Assembly: GCA_035236585.1 (NCBI GenBank)
Contig: CP141130.1
Span: 79,369,944-79,433,943, forward strand
Length of the DNA stretch: 64,000 bases
Origin: Warburgia ugandensis
Taxonomy: Eukaryota; Streptophyta; Magnoliopsida; Canellales; Canellaceae
Reading direction: 5' to 3'
Shown: positions 46,372-58,239 of the stretch, one piece after another
How the letters are laid out: each line of letters begins with the position of its first letter
Numbering within the stretch: position 1 is the first letter of the stretch
Position numbers and translations under genes: made by a program
The notes under the pieces: generated by a model
Databases searched by the model: none
What the model was told of the DNA's origin: nothing
Seen by the model: the letters and a program-made list of their open reading frames with translations, nothing else

Positions 46372-47893
46372 TGCACTTGCGACCTCACTTATAATGTGAA
46401 CTATAATTCAATTTATGTGGATTATTTGTTAGTAGATAATGTTTAATAAGATGGATAAACAAGTACAGCCCACTTGTTCGTAATCAAATTGTTGATCTTC
46501 TAGACCTCAATTACTTTCTTATTTGATGATGCACCTTCTATTAGGGTAAGCATCCTTATAAATATGAAAGATATCTTAACGATAGTCTACTTATAATTAC
46601 AAATAAAAAGTGCAAGATAATGATGGGACCATCTTATAGAAAGGCAATATTTGACGGAGATGATGATGGAGCCCACCTTTGAATGATCCAGCCCATTCAG
46701 CCTATTCATTTGATTGCTCGTATGTCAGATGTCTAGTAGTTTAAAATGTGTATTGATTGGATGATTCTAGAATGTACACGGTTATAGTTTTGATTAGATT
46801 AAATGGATAGTTTATTGCAGACACAACCCTTAGGAATTTCATTTCGTAATTCCTCTTAAATTTTGCACGCTCAAATTCAGTCTGACTTTTCTCTAAATTA
46901 TTTCTAAATTCTTTTAAGTTTAAAATCCTAAAGTGTTCCAATCAATGTCTCCTCATCATTTTCTTTTACGCAGCAACCTTCCTACCTCATACTTAGAGTA
47001 ATGACAAATGTTTTTGAGGGGCATCCTACTTTTTATTTCAGATCCATTGGGTAGTCCCACATCTGAATTTTTATTTAAGATTATTGAAGTACCCCTATTT
47101 AATTATCTATATAGAAACATTTTAGAGGGTTTTTTGGTCAAAATTCAAAAGATCATTGTAGTTTTTTCTTTTTCTTTTTTTTGTTGTTGCTAAACTCTAA
47201 ACGTTTTGCCAAAATGTAAATTTTCAAAGAATCTTTAACTTTTCATCGAGCTTAATAGATAAATTAAAATTTTTGTATGATTGCCTAGAATAAATCTAGT
47301 TCACATAAAACAATATTTGTTTTATCTACTTCAATATTTTTATATAACTTTGGTATCCCATGATAGATTCAAACTAGAAGTTGCCCCTATATATAACAAT
47401 GATGGTAAATAATTAATTTTGTGATTAGAAGAATGGTCTGAGTTGAAAAGAATAAAGATCATGAAATCAAAGCTAAGATGTCAATACGTTTCGGTATTGG
47501 CCAGTATGCTAAAATTTTGGATATCGGTCGGTAAAATGGTACAAAAAGTAGCCCATCTCGATGCCACATAAATTACCAGCATAAACCGGTTTCAGTGTTA
47601 CTGGTTATTACTGGCTAGGTTTCAGATTTTTGGGCATCAACAAATTTACCCACACCGATACCATTTCACGCCCAACCAACAACCCCCCGCCCCCCACCCC
47701 CACACACACTATGAAGGTGCAAGTGCTTCTTTTTCTCTTCCCATCATTTTGCTTATTTTCCTTTCTTTTATTTTTATTTTTCTTCTTCTTCTTCCTCTTA
47801 TCTCCTCCTTTCTTTTCTTAAACTACTGCTGACTGAGCCTCTTCTTTCCCGCTGCATCTTGCCGAAAACAATGGCATTGAGACTATTTCTTTT
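46372..47893. other. Gene-free stretch
   Basis: AT-rich; includes C- and T-rich simple sequence at about 47685-47820. Short frames without domains. Confidence 0.45.
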
Positions 47894-50281
47894 TGTAATA
47901 TCCTTAATTTTTAGTATAACTTAAGAAATTACTGAATAAATTAAATTAAAATTTTATAGATGAAAATTTTTCCTAAAAACTTAAGAATTTAAAAGTTCTC
48001 GTCGATAGGATTCCAACGCCGCAAAGAACGCTGAAAACGGAGCTCAAATGAGGGAGTTAGGAGCCGTTGAAGTTATATGGGCATTTTAGTCATTTGGCAG
48101 AGAGGTATAACACAGGAGCCCAAATTGATAATGGCACCCCCGTCTTCCACACGCCTCTACCCGGATCCGGAAAAATCGCGAAGAAACCATGGAAAGAGGC
48201 TTGAAGGGAAGAGTTTCTCTTCCCCTAAGACTCTAAACCCTATAAATATTCCCCCTAGGTGCCAAAACACTCCATTTATTCCTCGTTTGCACTGAGTTGC
48301 ATCTGAACTCTAGCTCTGAAAACTTCAAATTTTTTGGCGAGTGGAACTCCAGCAAAGTCTATCAACCCCACCCATACGAGGTAAGTTCGAAACCCTTAAA
48401 TATTTATTTATTAAATAGGAAATATAAATTAGAAATATATTTAAAATCAGGGAAAAATCAAATTTTCCTGGGAACTCTGTGCACGCTACTGTTGGAGTGT
48501 GATTTCACGGATGAAACCACGACTGTTTGAAAATCACATCGTCCAACTAGTGCACAAGAGACCCAAGATCAAACCCTTTAAATTTGAGAGAGATCCAACG
48601 GTGGGTTTCTCTAGAAAACGTGAAAACTAGTACCTAGGGACGTTTTAGGAACTTGGAAAAAATTATTTAAAAAACATGGTTTTTGGCAAAATCAGTGCAA
48701 AAGGAGGGCATAAATGAATTCTAGAGGAAATTCTACGAAAAATGGCGCAAAACGGAGCCTTGTAAGCTAGCCGGAGACGACCGGAATCCGGTTGTCTTCT
48801 CCTGCGGTGTCGACCGCGTCGGCGCCCTGGCACTGACGCCGGGATGCACAGTAGGACGCCCGAACGGGAAAGGCTCACTACCAGCAGTCGTCGTGCATGT
48901 GGGAGCCCCCACGTGGGCTGTCTCAGAACGTTGGGACGCATGGCGTCTTGACAACCGTGATGCACGCGGCGGTGCGTCACGGTACTGAGGACGCACGCAG
49001 AGCATCCCCGTGACGCGTCTTGATTTCGGGCATCTTCGTGACGCCGGTATAAACCGATGCAAACCAGCGCCGCCGGTACAAACCACCTTGTGGTGGTCGG
49101 CAGGCCCCATTTACGTATACATGAACTTAAAACTTGATTTTTGGGAGCTAGAGGAGTCCAAATCACGATCCAAAAGAGGCGTTGCGACCGTATTGACGAT
49201 GCGGACCTAGTTTTAACTTAAAAACTTATAAATGACCACTTTTAATTTAGAAAAATTAAATGGCATTTGATAGGAGTTTGGTAACATGGATAGTCCACAC
49301 TACCGGTCTAAGCCTTTCCATGGGGACAGACGTTAAGTCTCCCGTTATGGTATCGACGGAGAGTGGCGGTGGTTGATACCCATGGAGGGTTGCCACTATG
49401 GTATGATGGCCCATATTCTTATTATGCGTGCATGTATGATGAGCATGGTTATGGGTAGTATGCCCAGGTGCGACGACACTCAGAGGTTGGCTATGAGTAC
49501 TCATGATCAGTGATGTTAGTGCAATGTTGTGGGACCCATTACCTTAGGATGCTCTTATTCTTGTTGTATGCTCATTTATATTGATTCATGTCATGTTTTA
49601 ACTCCGTGAATTGCATGTTTTATGGAATAAATTGGCATTTATTTAGACATGACTTATGATACTACTATTTTCATAAATGATAGACATTTCACCAGTACTG
49701 TTAATTATTTATTTCATTTATTACATTAATTGTCTATATACCTACACAAGCGATAGCTTGTTGAGGCATTGCTTTGTTTTGCAATGCCTTAGATCTCGAG
49801 CGTGATAACAAGAAAGGCAAGGCTGTTGAGAAATCGTGAGAGCTGCTGAAGATCCTTTTCCTAGAATTTTAGACAGTGATGTGAGTCAATAAACAGGATT
49901 GTCATTTGAATTTAATTATGAACTGTATACTTTATATTTTGGATTTGATTAAGATATTTAGACATATGTTGGATATTTATATGAAATGTTATGATGGATA
50001 GACCTTGAGCCATATTATTATTGTGTTTTGGACATTTATTTGATTCAAAATAAAGGCGCCGATTTATTTGACGTTGATTGAATACGCGTATTGTTTTAAA
50101 TCTATTTATGTTTTAATTTATAAATATGCTATTTTGAGAAAGGAAAACTAACACCCGGAGTTTTTAAAATATGTTTTAGTAAAATGTTAAATAAAACTTT
50201 TCTCATGGGATCCCAAATGCTCGAATTAAAAATGTTATTATTAAAATTAAAAAAAATGTCTTAAAAATCCGAGGTGTTACA
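47894..50281 (+). mobile_element. Solo LTR, second copy of the 4.6-kb family
   Basis: Starts TGTAATATCC, ends GAGGTGTTACA, with a perfect 5-bp target-site duplication CTTTT (47889-47893 and 50282-50286). Sequence is closely collinear with 4573-7542 but lacks about 590 bp of it (corresponding to about 5945-6530), the break being at about 49258. It carries the TATA-like CTATAAATATTCC (about 48239), the CpG-rich block (48770-49085) and the hairpin (49764-49789). No internal retrotransposon region is present. Confidence 0.92.
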
Positions 50282-50487
50282 CTTTTCCTCTTTACTTAAT
50301 GGTAGTGAACAAGCACAAGTTACTTTTGTCTTCCAATAATTGATTAATAATGCAACCCACTTTTGTACAGAAAAGTATTTTGCCTTTAACTTACACCATG
50401 TAAATAGAATGCCCTTATACAAGGGAGACTGAATGTAATATTTTTCCTTTGTGCCTAGCTTTAATAAATTTTCTAATTTTTATTTAA

Positions 50488-51107
50488 GGTTTTTTTGTTT
50501 TTTGCAAAACTGCCATCACATTTTGAAATTTTTAGAAAAAAGTTCATTTTTTTTTAATTTTGCAAATTGCCATTAAATTTTCATAAACTTTGCAAAATTG
50601 TCATTCTATTAGTTTTCTATCCTTCTTCTTTATTAATTTTTATGAAATTTCAATATTTACCCTTGTCTAACAGACTAGCTACCTCACTAGCTTGTGCACA
50701 CCAAGGGGAGCTATTAGAAACGGACCGAATCAGGTGAGGTGGGATGCGTTGCTTTGGAAAAGTAAAAAATCAGGAGGGGGGTGGCACTTCCATCAGGTGG
50801 GGGTGTGCACAGGGTGGGGATGGTGTAAGGCTAGCAAGGCAGGGTGAGCCAACAATCATGTTAAGCAACTAGGGAGGTGGCGATGATCGAGTCATGCAAG
50901 TAGGCGGGTGGTGGGTGCAAGCATTGAACAAGGGTAATATTGAAATTTAGTAAAAACTAACATGGAAAGAGAATGAAAAACTAGCAGAATGACAATTTGC
51001 AAAGCTTATGAAAATTTAATAAAAAATTTGCAAAATTTAAAATAAAAAAAATGTAGAACATTTTTGCAAAAATGCCAAAATGTAATGGCATTTTGACAAA
51101 AAACCCG
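50488..51107. mobile_element. Long inverted-repeat element (MULE-MITE or foldback) with GC-richer core
   Basis: Left arm about 50488-50670 and right arm about 50928-51107 are inverted copies (for example TTAAATTTTCATAA..CTTTGCAAA, GTCATTCT.CTAGTTTT and TTTCAATATT.ACCCTTGT are found in both). The exact 8-bp repeat TTATTTAA flanks the ends (50480-50487 and 51108-51115). Long arms suggest a Mutator-derived or foldback element. The ~255-bp core (50672-50927) is G-rich and unlike the arms. Confidence 0.78.
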
Positions 51108-51115
51108 TTATTTAA

Positions 51116-52900
51116 ATATTGCTAGTACCAGACGGTACAGATACATTTGGGCGTCACATATTCATCTGGGTCTACACCAGTACCATGACCGAAATGGTAT
51201 CGACAACTTGGAAGGGGTGATCCTTGATATTAGATTTAGATCTGGTCACTGATTGATCTTTGTGACTTTGTTTGCCTCTAATCAAAGGAGATGTAACCAT
51301 GCGTTGGACGGTGTAGATTATCTCACCTAATGAATTACCATTCATGAAAAAAGATCATAAAACATCTGTAAATGATGAGAATTTCTATCCATTTCTTGCC
51401 AAAAAATAGGCCCCAAAGGATTTTCAGTTCTCCAAAGACCCAACAAAACAATGACGACGAGAAAGTACTAGACTTCTGTTATAGGGAACAGTCGCTGCAA
51501 TCTCTAACAAGTGGTGATATGAAGTGTTCGTATGTTGGTTCACCTCTCGTACAGGAGTACTGTGTGCTGCTTGACGGTCAATAGACGCTTATTTCATGCC
51601 GAGGCACAATCCAAGCTCGTCTCATGGCTAGTGCTAACTTTCTAATGACTTATAATAACACTTGAAATAATATAAGTTTGTAATACACTCTCAAAGCCAA
51701 TAAATGTCTATTACATTTGATTGCAAACAACTTGGCATCTCTCCTAAAATACACTTGGTCACAAGTTTAGCTGTTGCCTTTTCTTTTGGCCAGGAATTAA
51801 ATTTAGAAGCGTGCATGCATAATTTTCTTCTTCTTCTTTTTTTTTTTTTTTTTTTTTCTGATGCTTCTCTCGTATGTAAGTCACAACATTTTATATCGAA
51901 GTCAATGCTGGAGCACCTCTGGCATATGTGTAGTTGAATGGCTCTGTAGGATGATTGTTTCTCATCTTATATTTCTGATCAAAATATCAACTTTTGTGTA
52001 TAGAACATAAATATATGCTTATCTTTGCTTTGTGCCCTTGTTATAAAACATCACCTCAGGAGAATATCCCAAAAGCCATCCAGCGTCACAGGTGCAGCCC
52101 TGCTATGTCGCATGTTCTCCCTTGTTAGTAAGATTTCTACCTAGATTTAGAGATTTGATAATGCATATACTTATTATTTGCTTTGTAATTTTCGCTGTAG
52201 AAGAAAAAAAGGACTCAGGAGTATTTAATATGAGACGTTTTTCCAGTGTCTCGCTTAACTTGGATGTGTTGTTTCCTGGGCGGTCAATAAGTTCAAGCAT
52301 TGATGAATTGTTCCATGCTTCCATGTTCCTAACTGTTTATGTACTAGGCTTTGTACGAACCACGGACTAAGTATCGACCTCAGTGGACAATTTCAATCTC
52401 CAAATATGAGCCTTCAAATGGACTGTTAGAGAAATAAAAAGTTTAAGGCGAATGCCAGGCAAATGTTATTTCTATAAAGATTTAAGCTTCTATAATATAG
52501 AAACTGAAACGAAACCTACTTTTCCGCTTCATCCACTCTAAATGGTAACGGCATTTCCCCGCAAGAAAACTCTTTTACTTGTAAAAAAATATAAATATTC
52601 ACACCGATCTTTCCTTCTTTGCACACATTTACTGATTTAGATTGATACCGTAGTATGCGGGATTTCTTCCAAGGATACATTTGCCACCATATTATGATAT
52701 ACATAATCATAAATTCGAATAATTCTTTGTTGAGACATGCACCATATTCAACTTTGAATTACTTCTTCTCTCTCTCTCTCTCTCTCTCTCTCATACATGC
52801 AATACAATTTGGGTCGCCAACCAAGTTTGGTAAGATTTTCTTGTCATGCAAAGAAGCACTAACTTGGATTCAGGCAGCAAAACGGAGAGACTGTAGGGAT
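51116..52900. other. GLOX upstream region
   Basis: No gene recognised; frames of 70-92 codons at 51372-52370 lack domains. Contains a T-run at about 51837-51857 and a (CT)n tract at 52767-52792. Confidence 0.45.
52767..52792. repeat. (CT)n microsatellite upstream of GLOX
   Basis: TTCTCTCTCTCTC run of about 26 bp, 120 bp upstream of the TATA box. Confidence 0.9.
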
Positions 52901-52912
52901 GATTGGGGAGTC

Positions 52913-52920
52913 TATATAAG
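52913..52920 (+). promoter_or_regulatory. Probable GLOX TATA box
   Basis: TATATAAG lies 98 bp before the chosen start codon, which would put transcription start just upstream of the (CT)n tract. Confidence 0.65.
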
Positions 52921-52944
52921 CTCCCAATATCTATACAACACAGC

Positions 52945-52946
<2 letters not shown>

Positions 52947-52999
<53 letters not shown>
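52947..52999. repeat. (CT)26 microsatellite in the GLOX 5' leader
   Basis: Uninterrupted CT run ending 18 bp before the ATG at 53018. If used as coding in the longer frame it would give a Leu-Ser repeat, which argues against that start. Confidence 0.95.
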
Positions 53000-53004
<5 letters not shown>

Positions 53005-53017
53005 CTACGCACATAAG

Positions 53018-54694
53018 ATGTTCAACTTGCACAGATTACTCTTCCTACACGTTTTGAATTGGAAAACAATAATGCTCTTTCTTCTGTATTGGTTCACCAC
53101 TGGAGTCGCCGCAGGAGGCAAATCCGGTAGGTGGGAGCTCCTCCTAAACAACACCGGTGTAGTAGCAATGCACATGGCCCTGACCTACCGAAACACCGTT
53201 CTATTCTTCGATCAAACTGAAGCTGGACCATCTGGATACATTCTTCCAAGAGGGCGTGGCCGCAAGGAGTGTCCGAGCTACTCCACTGATCCCTCCTGTT
53301 GGGCGCACTCCATGGAGTATCACATTGTCTCCAACACTTTACGCCCACTAAGACTAAGAACTGATACATGGTGTTCTTCAGGTTCTTTCTTCAGTGATGG
53401 AACCCTCGTCCAAACAGGCGGTTACGGCAAGGGTGCCAGAAAGATCCGACGCTACGATCCTTGCTCCTATGGCCGCTGTGATTGGATTGAATCAAAGTCT
53501 TATCTCTCTCACGACCGTTGGTATGCTTCAAATCAAGTCCTCCCAGAGAATGATCAAATGATCATAGTCGGTGGTAGGAATGTGTTCACTTATGAATTCG
53601 TACCCAAATCGTCTAAAGGAGCTTTTGAACTTCCATTCTTGCGTCAGACCAACAACCGACACGAAGAAGGCGGCAATCTTTACCCATTTCTCCATCTCTC
53701 ATCTGACGGCCACCTGTTCATCTTTGCAAACCGTGATTCGATCCTCTTCGATTACGGGAAGTCAAGGGTTGTTAAGACATTTCCTCGGATGCCAGGCAAT
53801 GGATCGAGAAGCTACCCGAGCACCGGTTCCTCAGTGATGTTGCCACTTGACCATGCTGATAGGTTTCAAAAGGTGGAAGTCATGATATGTGGAGGTGCAC
53901 ACTCGGGCGCTTACATTGCTGCTAAAGATGGGAATTTCTTGAAGGGTTTAGACAGTTGTGGGAGAATTGTGATCACAGGCGAGAACCACGAGTGGCTGAT
54001 GGAATCCATGCCGGAATCGCGTCTCTTACATGACATGTTGATACTTCCAACAGGTGATATTTTGATCATCAATGGTGCAACGCATGGTTCTGCTGGATGG
54101 GATGGTGCTAGAAATCCTTCTCTGTCGCCTTATCTCTATAGACCTACGAAGAAAGTGGGCGAACGATTCTTAAGTTTGAAATCAACAAAAATAGCAAGAT
54201 TGTACCACTCTTCGGCTATTCTTCTTCCCGATGGAAGGGTTTTGGTTGCTGGAAGTAATCCGAATAGGCATTATGCCTTCAATGGAGTACCATTTGCAAC
54301 GGAGTTAAGATTACAGGCATATGTTCCTTATTATATGGGAAATTTTTTTGACAAAAAGAGGGCTACAAATCTATCGATAATCTATCCTGAAGGTGAGATT
54401 GGTGTTGCATATGGAGAAGAATTTTGTGTTCGATTTGAACTTGGAAGAGTTCCAAGCAAGGTGATTGATTTTATTGCCTATGCGCCCCCTTTTAATACAC
54501 ATTCAATTTCTATGAACCAGAGAATGTTGAAGCTCAAGTGCAGTAAGCTGGGGAGAGGGGAGCGTGGTGAAGTGACTGTTACTCTTGTGGCTCCTCCTTC
54601 CTCTACTGTTGCTCCTGCTGGTTATTATTTGCTTACTGTTGTTAATGGGGGTGTCCCTAGTAAAGCTGAGTGGGTGAGATTCATCCACAGATAG
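53018..54694 (+). CDS. GLOX: Glyoxal/galactose oxidase-like aldehyde oxidase (GLOX family)
   Basis: Secreted copper-radical oxidase: oxidises aldehydes or sugar alcohols to acids with release of H2O2 at the cell wall; plant members are linked to pollen and tapetum. 558 aa, one exon, near the family size. A hydrophobic signal segment (residues 19-33, LFLLYWFTTGVAAG) precedes the Glyoxal_oxid_N domain (about 40-290) and a C-terminal DUF1929-type domain (about 455-556). Expected active-site residues are visible: C119 (TWCSSG) and Y169 (DRWYAS) for the Cys-Tyr cofactor, Y396-H397 (RLYHSS) and H495 (NTHSIS) for copper. PTGDILIING (344-353) and LLPDGRVLVAGSNPN are family hallmarks. Start chosen at 53018, after TATA and CT tract; M19 is an alternative. 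The frame is open farther upstream but only through promoter and repeat. Intact and probably functional. Confidence 0.95.
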   Translation: MFNLHRLLFLHVLNWKTIMLFLLYWFTTGVAAGGKSGRWELLLNNTGVVAMHMALTYRNTVLFFDQTEAGPSGYILPRGRGRKECPSYSTDPSCWAHSMEYHIVSNTLRPLRLRTDTWCSSGSFFSDGTLVQTGGYGKGARKIRRYDPCSYGRCDWIESKSYLSHDRWYASNQVLPENDQMIIVGGRNVFTYEFVPKSSKGAFELPFLRQTNNRHEEGGNLYPFLHLSSDGHLFIFANRDSILFDYGKSRVVKTFPRMPGNGSRSYPSTGSSVMLPLDHADRFQKVEVMICGGAHSGAYIAAKDGNFLKGLDSCGRIVITGENHEWLMESMPESRLLHDMLILPTGDILIINGATHGSAGWDGARNPSLSPYLYRPTKKVGERFLSLKSTKIARLYHSSAILLPDGRVLVAGSNPNRHYAFNGVPFATELRLQAYVPYYMGNFFDKKRATNLSIIYPEGEIGVAYGEEFCVRFELGRVPSKVIDFIAYAPPFNTHSISMNQRMLKLKCSKLGRGERGEVTVTLVAPPSSTVAPAGYYLLTVVNGGVPSKAEWVRFIHR

Positions 54695-54816
54695 AAGGTT
54701 GGTTGCTTAGGCATCCATGGATAGTTCTTCTGTTTTATTTGGAAACACACTGAACATTTGTTTGTAGTTTCTGTTCTATTTTAACATTGAGCTGTAGTTT
54801 CTCTAATGGTACTCGA

Positions 54817-54822
54817 AATAAA
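54817..54822 (+). terminator. GLOX polyadenylation signal
   Basis: AATAAA 123 bp after the stop codon, in T-rich DNA. Confidence 0.6.
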
Positions 54823-54829
54823 TGATAAC

Positions 54830-55451
54830 TTTAATTCATACTGATATTTTACCTTGCTTAACATTGCAAAAGATTTTCAGTAGGATTTGCTGCCCAAATG
54901 TCTATATAGTATATACTATAGATTGCCTTGCAAGGGATGGGCCCTGCGACAAAATTTTCCCGGATGACTTCTGAAGGAACTGGTTCGGTGATGGATGAGC
55001 ATACTTTTCAAGGAAAATTATAAGCAGCTGAAAGTTCAAAAACCCACTTGGTAAATGTTTGCAAAACATTGCCTTGATGGGACATGCACCAAGTTTCTCC
55101 CCGATCACTTGGTGATACTAAAGTCTACCTCTTTCCTTTATATATGAATGCCTCTAAAGTTTAGGTTCCAGTCAGGATCATACCAGAGATCATAAAGTTA
55201 ACAATTCAACTCACAATCACTTTAGTCTTATTCGAATTAGTTTTAATCTAATCTATCAGATATACCTATAAAACCTCACGCATTTGACTCACAATATAGC
55301 GACTTGACCATCAGGCTGACTCGTTGGAGCCCAAAATTTTTTGAATGGGTTATGGAGGGACTCAACACTTCACCTCTATAAGCCTTAAGAACTCCAAAGA
55401 TTATGATTGGTTTATAAAGATTAATGGATTGTCATAGACCCTTCCTGGAGC
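54830..55451. other. Gene-free stretch
   Basis: No coding frame or named repeat recognised. Confidence 0.45.
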
Positions 55452-55605
55452 TGTCACTGTGTAAGGAGGTCAAGAGTTTGAGGCATGGAAACAGTTTCTT
55501 GCAAAAATGTAAGGTAAGGTTGCATATCATAGTCCCTTTGTGGTCCGCACCTTCCCTACACCCTGCATACCAAGAACTTCATGTCCTAGGCTGCCCTTTT
55601 TAATA
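55452..55605 (+). mobile_element. Au SINE, 5'-truncated
   Basis: TCACTGTGTAAGGAGGTCAAG, TTTCTTGCAAAAATGTAAGG, TTTGTGGTCCGCACCTTCCC and CTAGGCTGCCCTTTTTA follow the Au order from the B-box region to the tail. Confidence 0.82.
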
Positions 55606-57017
55606 TATTGTAACAGACCTTGAAATCCATTTATAGACTAAGCTATTTGATGCAAAGGAAATACGAAAATATTTTGAGAAGTCAGAAGTAATGCATTTAG
55701 CAAACACAATCTTGATATTCCTCTCATTTAGATATATTGATCCTTTCCTCAAGTTTGGCTTGTCTTGGATTGGCTAAATACTGATCATTGGCTGATTCTA
55801 GATATTGTGTTTTGGTTTTATTGATCAAGACGATTAAAATTTTCAACTGAAAAAATCATTAGTTTGTAGCATTCGATGAGTATCAATTTTTGTAGCTAGA
55901 CTAACAAGCCACTCTGAACAGGGTGAATGTGTCAGATCATCCAAATATGAGCCTGTCTTTGTTACATTTACAAACACGCTCCTTTTCTACCTTTCCCTGG
56001 CCGCTCTCAGGTAATGTCAAACATGCTAATTAGATAAAGCATGTCTAAGTAATGTCAATAGGATCTTAGCAACAATCTATAAAACATTCTAACACGACGC
56101 ATTATCTATCTTTTCATTTGATTCAAAAACCTTAACTACGATAAAAATCAGATCAACGTCGGGGCATTTCATATATTTCTAACAAATAGGAATAGGCTTG
56201 CTCTGTTGCCACTGATCTAAGTTGATTGGATGATCACAGACCTTGATCCTCCAAACTGCACTGAGGGTCCTGTCACCAAATGGTAAATTGTCAACCTTAG
56301 AGGAACTTGTGTTATAGAGGCAAGGTTCTTTTGGTACAGGACTAGGACCATATTGTTGGATTACGATGGTCTAGAAGTTCAATGCTTTAATTATCCAATT
56401 CATTTCTCTATTTGTACTTAAGTGTTTGATTTTTAGGCTAGATCCTCATGTCCCCACATTCCAAAAGTGCCTACCTTCTTAAAGTTATTATTTTGAAAAA
56501 TTAGCCACGTAAGTCCTTTTTTAGCCTTGAAAAGTTCATATACAAAATTGAACCAGGAGATGCATCTGATAATGTTGTCAGGTGGTGTATAAATCTCCCA
56601 TTTTATAGGAGGATTCTGTTCATTTGAAAGATCTTGCTAACAGCTTTGGAAAAACAAACATAGAAAGAAAGATGAGATGAAAATAAATCAGCTTCAGAAT
56701 TTGTAGGGGGAGATTGCCTAACATAGCAAACTCTTATTAACTGTACTATCCCAAAAATGGATGTCCAAGACCGCATGCACCTAGTAGCATTCCACCACAT
56801 TGGCTTGAGAATGCATAAAACATAAGTTAAAATTTTGTGTCATGGACTCATATCTTTGTGGCGACAATTTCATTTTCCATGAGTACGGGGTTAATGATGG
56901 GTCAACTCAACTCAACTCAACCAAATTTTGAGTTGTCATATACAATGGACACCTCCTCCAATCTAACTTGATTTTCTTTTTCTTTTTCACATATTAGTAA
57001 AGGCACACGTGCACGTG

Positions 57018-57021
<4 letters not shown>
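55606..57021. other. Gene-free stretch
   Basis: No recognised gene. A short CAACT tandem run lies at about 56903-56921. Confidence 0.45.

Positions 57022-57108
<87 letters not shown>
57022..57108. repeat. (GA)43 microsatellite
   Basis: Uninterrupted GA run of 87 bp. Confidence 0.97.
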
Positions 57109-57111
<3 letters not shown>

Positions 57112-57435
57112 AATGCAACCAGACCATACAATTGCATCACATACGTCCTTAAAAGTGGGCATTGGGCCTACTTTTTTTAGTTTTTATCTGACCTAATCTA
57201 TCCATCTGATTCGTCTCGTGTAGATAGCCTAAGCTTGAAAAATATTCTCTGTTGCATAGCTCCAAGTTCTTTATTTTTGGATGATTTAAATTAAAAAGAA
57301 AAAAGACGTTGAAAACACAAAAAATCCTTAAAAGACAGAAACTATCCATTTCATAGCTTTCAATCATTCAAAATAAGACACTTAGGGACCCATTAATAAG
57401 GACACTTACGGTGCAAACGTGACGAGACTGGTTGC

Positions 57436-57438
<3 letters not shown>

Positions 57439-57496
<58 letters not shown>
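57439..57496. repeat. (AG)29 microsatellite
   Basis: Uninterrupted AG run of 58 bp, about 330 bp after the first GA tract. Both are preceded by GCAT (GTGCATGG and TTGCATC). Confidence 0.97.
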
Positions 57497-57498
<2 letters not shown>

Positions 57499-57777
57499 AT
57501 TGCTAAGATATCGTCTTTAGAAACCATACATAAAAGTTGGAATGTTTGGTGTGGAAATGGGGTCCCATAAAGAGAGTAAAAAATCTTATTATACATTTTA
57601 CATAGAATTTTAGAAGTAGTTATAGTTAGTTAGAAAACTAGAAAAAACATGGTACTCGAGGTGGGGTACTAAAACAAACACAGTACTTGAGTGGGTTCAT
57701 GAAAGAAAAGAAAATGAAGATATGAGTGGGTACGTAATTGCCTTTTTTCCCAAAGAATTGGGCAAACCCAAACATAA

Positions 57778-57921
57778 AAAGGGTAGTCTTGGTGCACGAA
57801 GCTCCCACATATGCGGGGTTCGTGGAAGGGGCGTGTGGACCACAAGGGGCTGTTTCCATGCCTTGAACCTGTAACTTCAAGGTCACACGACGACAACTCT
57901 ACCATTGCGCCAAGCTCCCCT
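57778..57921 (-). mobile_element. Au SINE with internal deletion
   Basis: Plus strand GGGTAGTCTTGGTGCACGAA, TATGCGGGGTTCGTGGAAGG, then a jump from GGACCACAAGG straight to GGCTGTTTCCATGCC (about 45 bp of the family sequence missing), ending ATTGCGCCAAGCTCCCCTTG. Confidence 0.88.
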
Positions 57922-58137
57922 TGTATAGGAATTTTGTTTTGTATAGGACTCTAAAACTAAACTTTATTCCAAAACTATATAGAACTTCACTATTCTAAAT
58001 CCCCTGAAAAGGAGGAGCAATAAAATTTTATAAAAAAGTGTAGATAATGGTAATCGTCCATTATGGTAAAATAGTCATGTACATGATTAACAACACTTAC
58101 TACAAGGTATTTGAAAATAAGAAGTGCTGTTTGGTAA

Positions 58138-58138
58138 A

Positions 58139-58207
<69 letters not shown>

Positions 58208-58237
58208 CATACATATATATACACATGCACACACACA
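58138..58237. repeat. (TG)n-(TA)25-(CA)n compound microsatellite
   Basis: (GT)5, then uninterrupted TA from 58148 to 58197, then GACACACACACA and further CA/TA runs. The TG and CA arms are complementary, so the whole is an inverted repeat around a TA core. Confidence 0.95.
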
Positions 58238-58239
58238 CA

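Noticed and set aside
48663..49166. 167-codon minus-strand frame, and overlapping frames at 5345-5830
   Set aside because: They lie in the CpG-rich block of the two LTR copies, overlap on both strands and are not conserved as protein between the copies.
52655..53017. In-frame upstream extension of GLOX (121 more codons)
   Set aside because: It crosses a TATA box and two (CT)n tracts and would encode Leu-Ser repeats; the family signal peptide lies at the 53018 start.
57022..57496. GA tracts as degenerate coding or regulatory GAGA elements
   Set aside because: No gene lies nearby and both are pure microsatellites; a regulatory role would be guesswork.
4513..57921. tRNA genes at sites with A- and B-box-like motifs
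   Set aside because: All belong to Au SINE copies; they cannot form a complete cloverleaf with an anticodon stem and continue into the SINE body.
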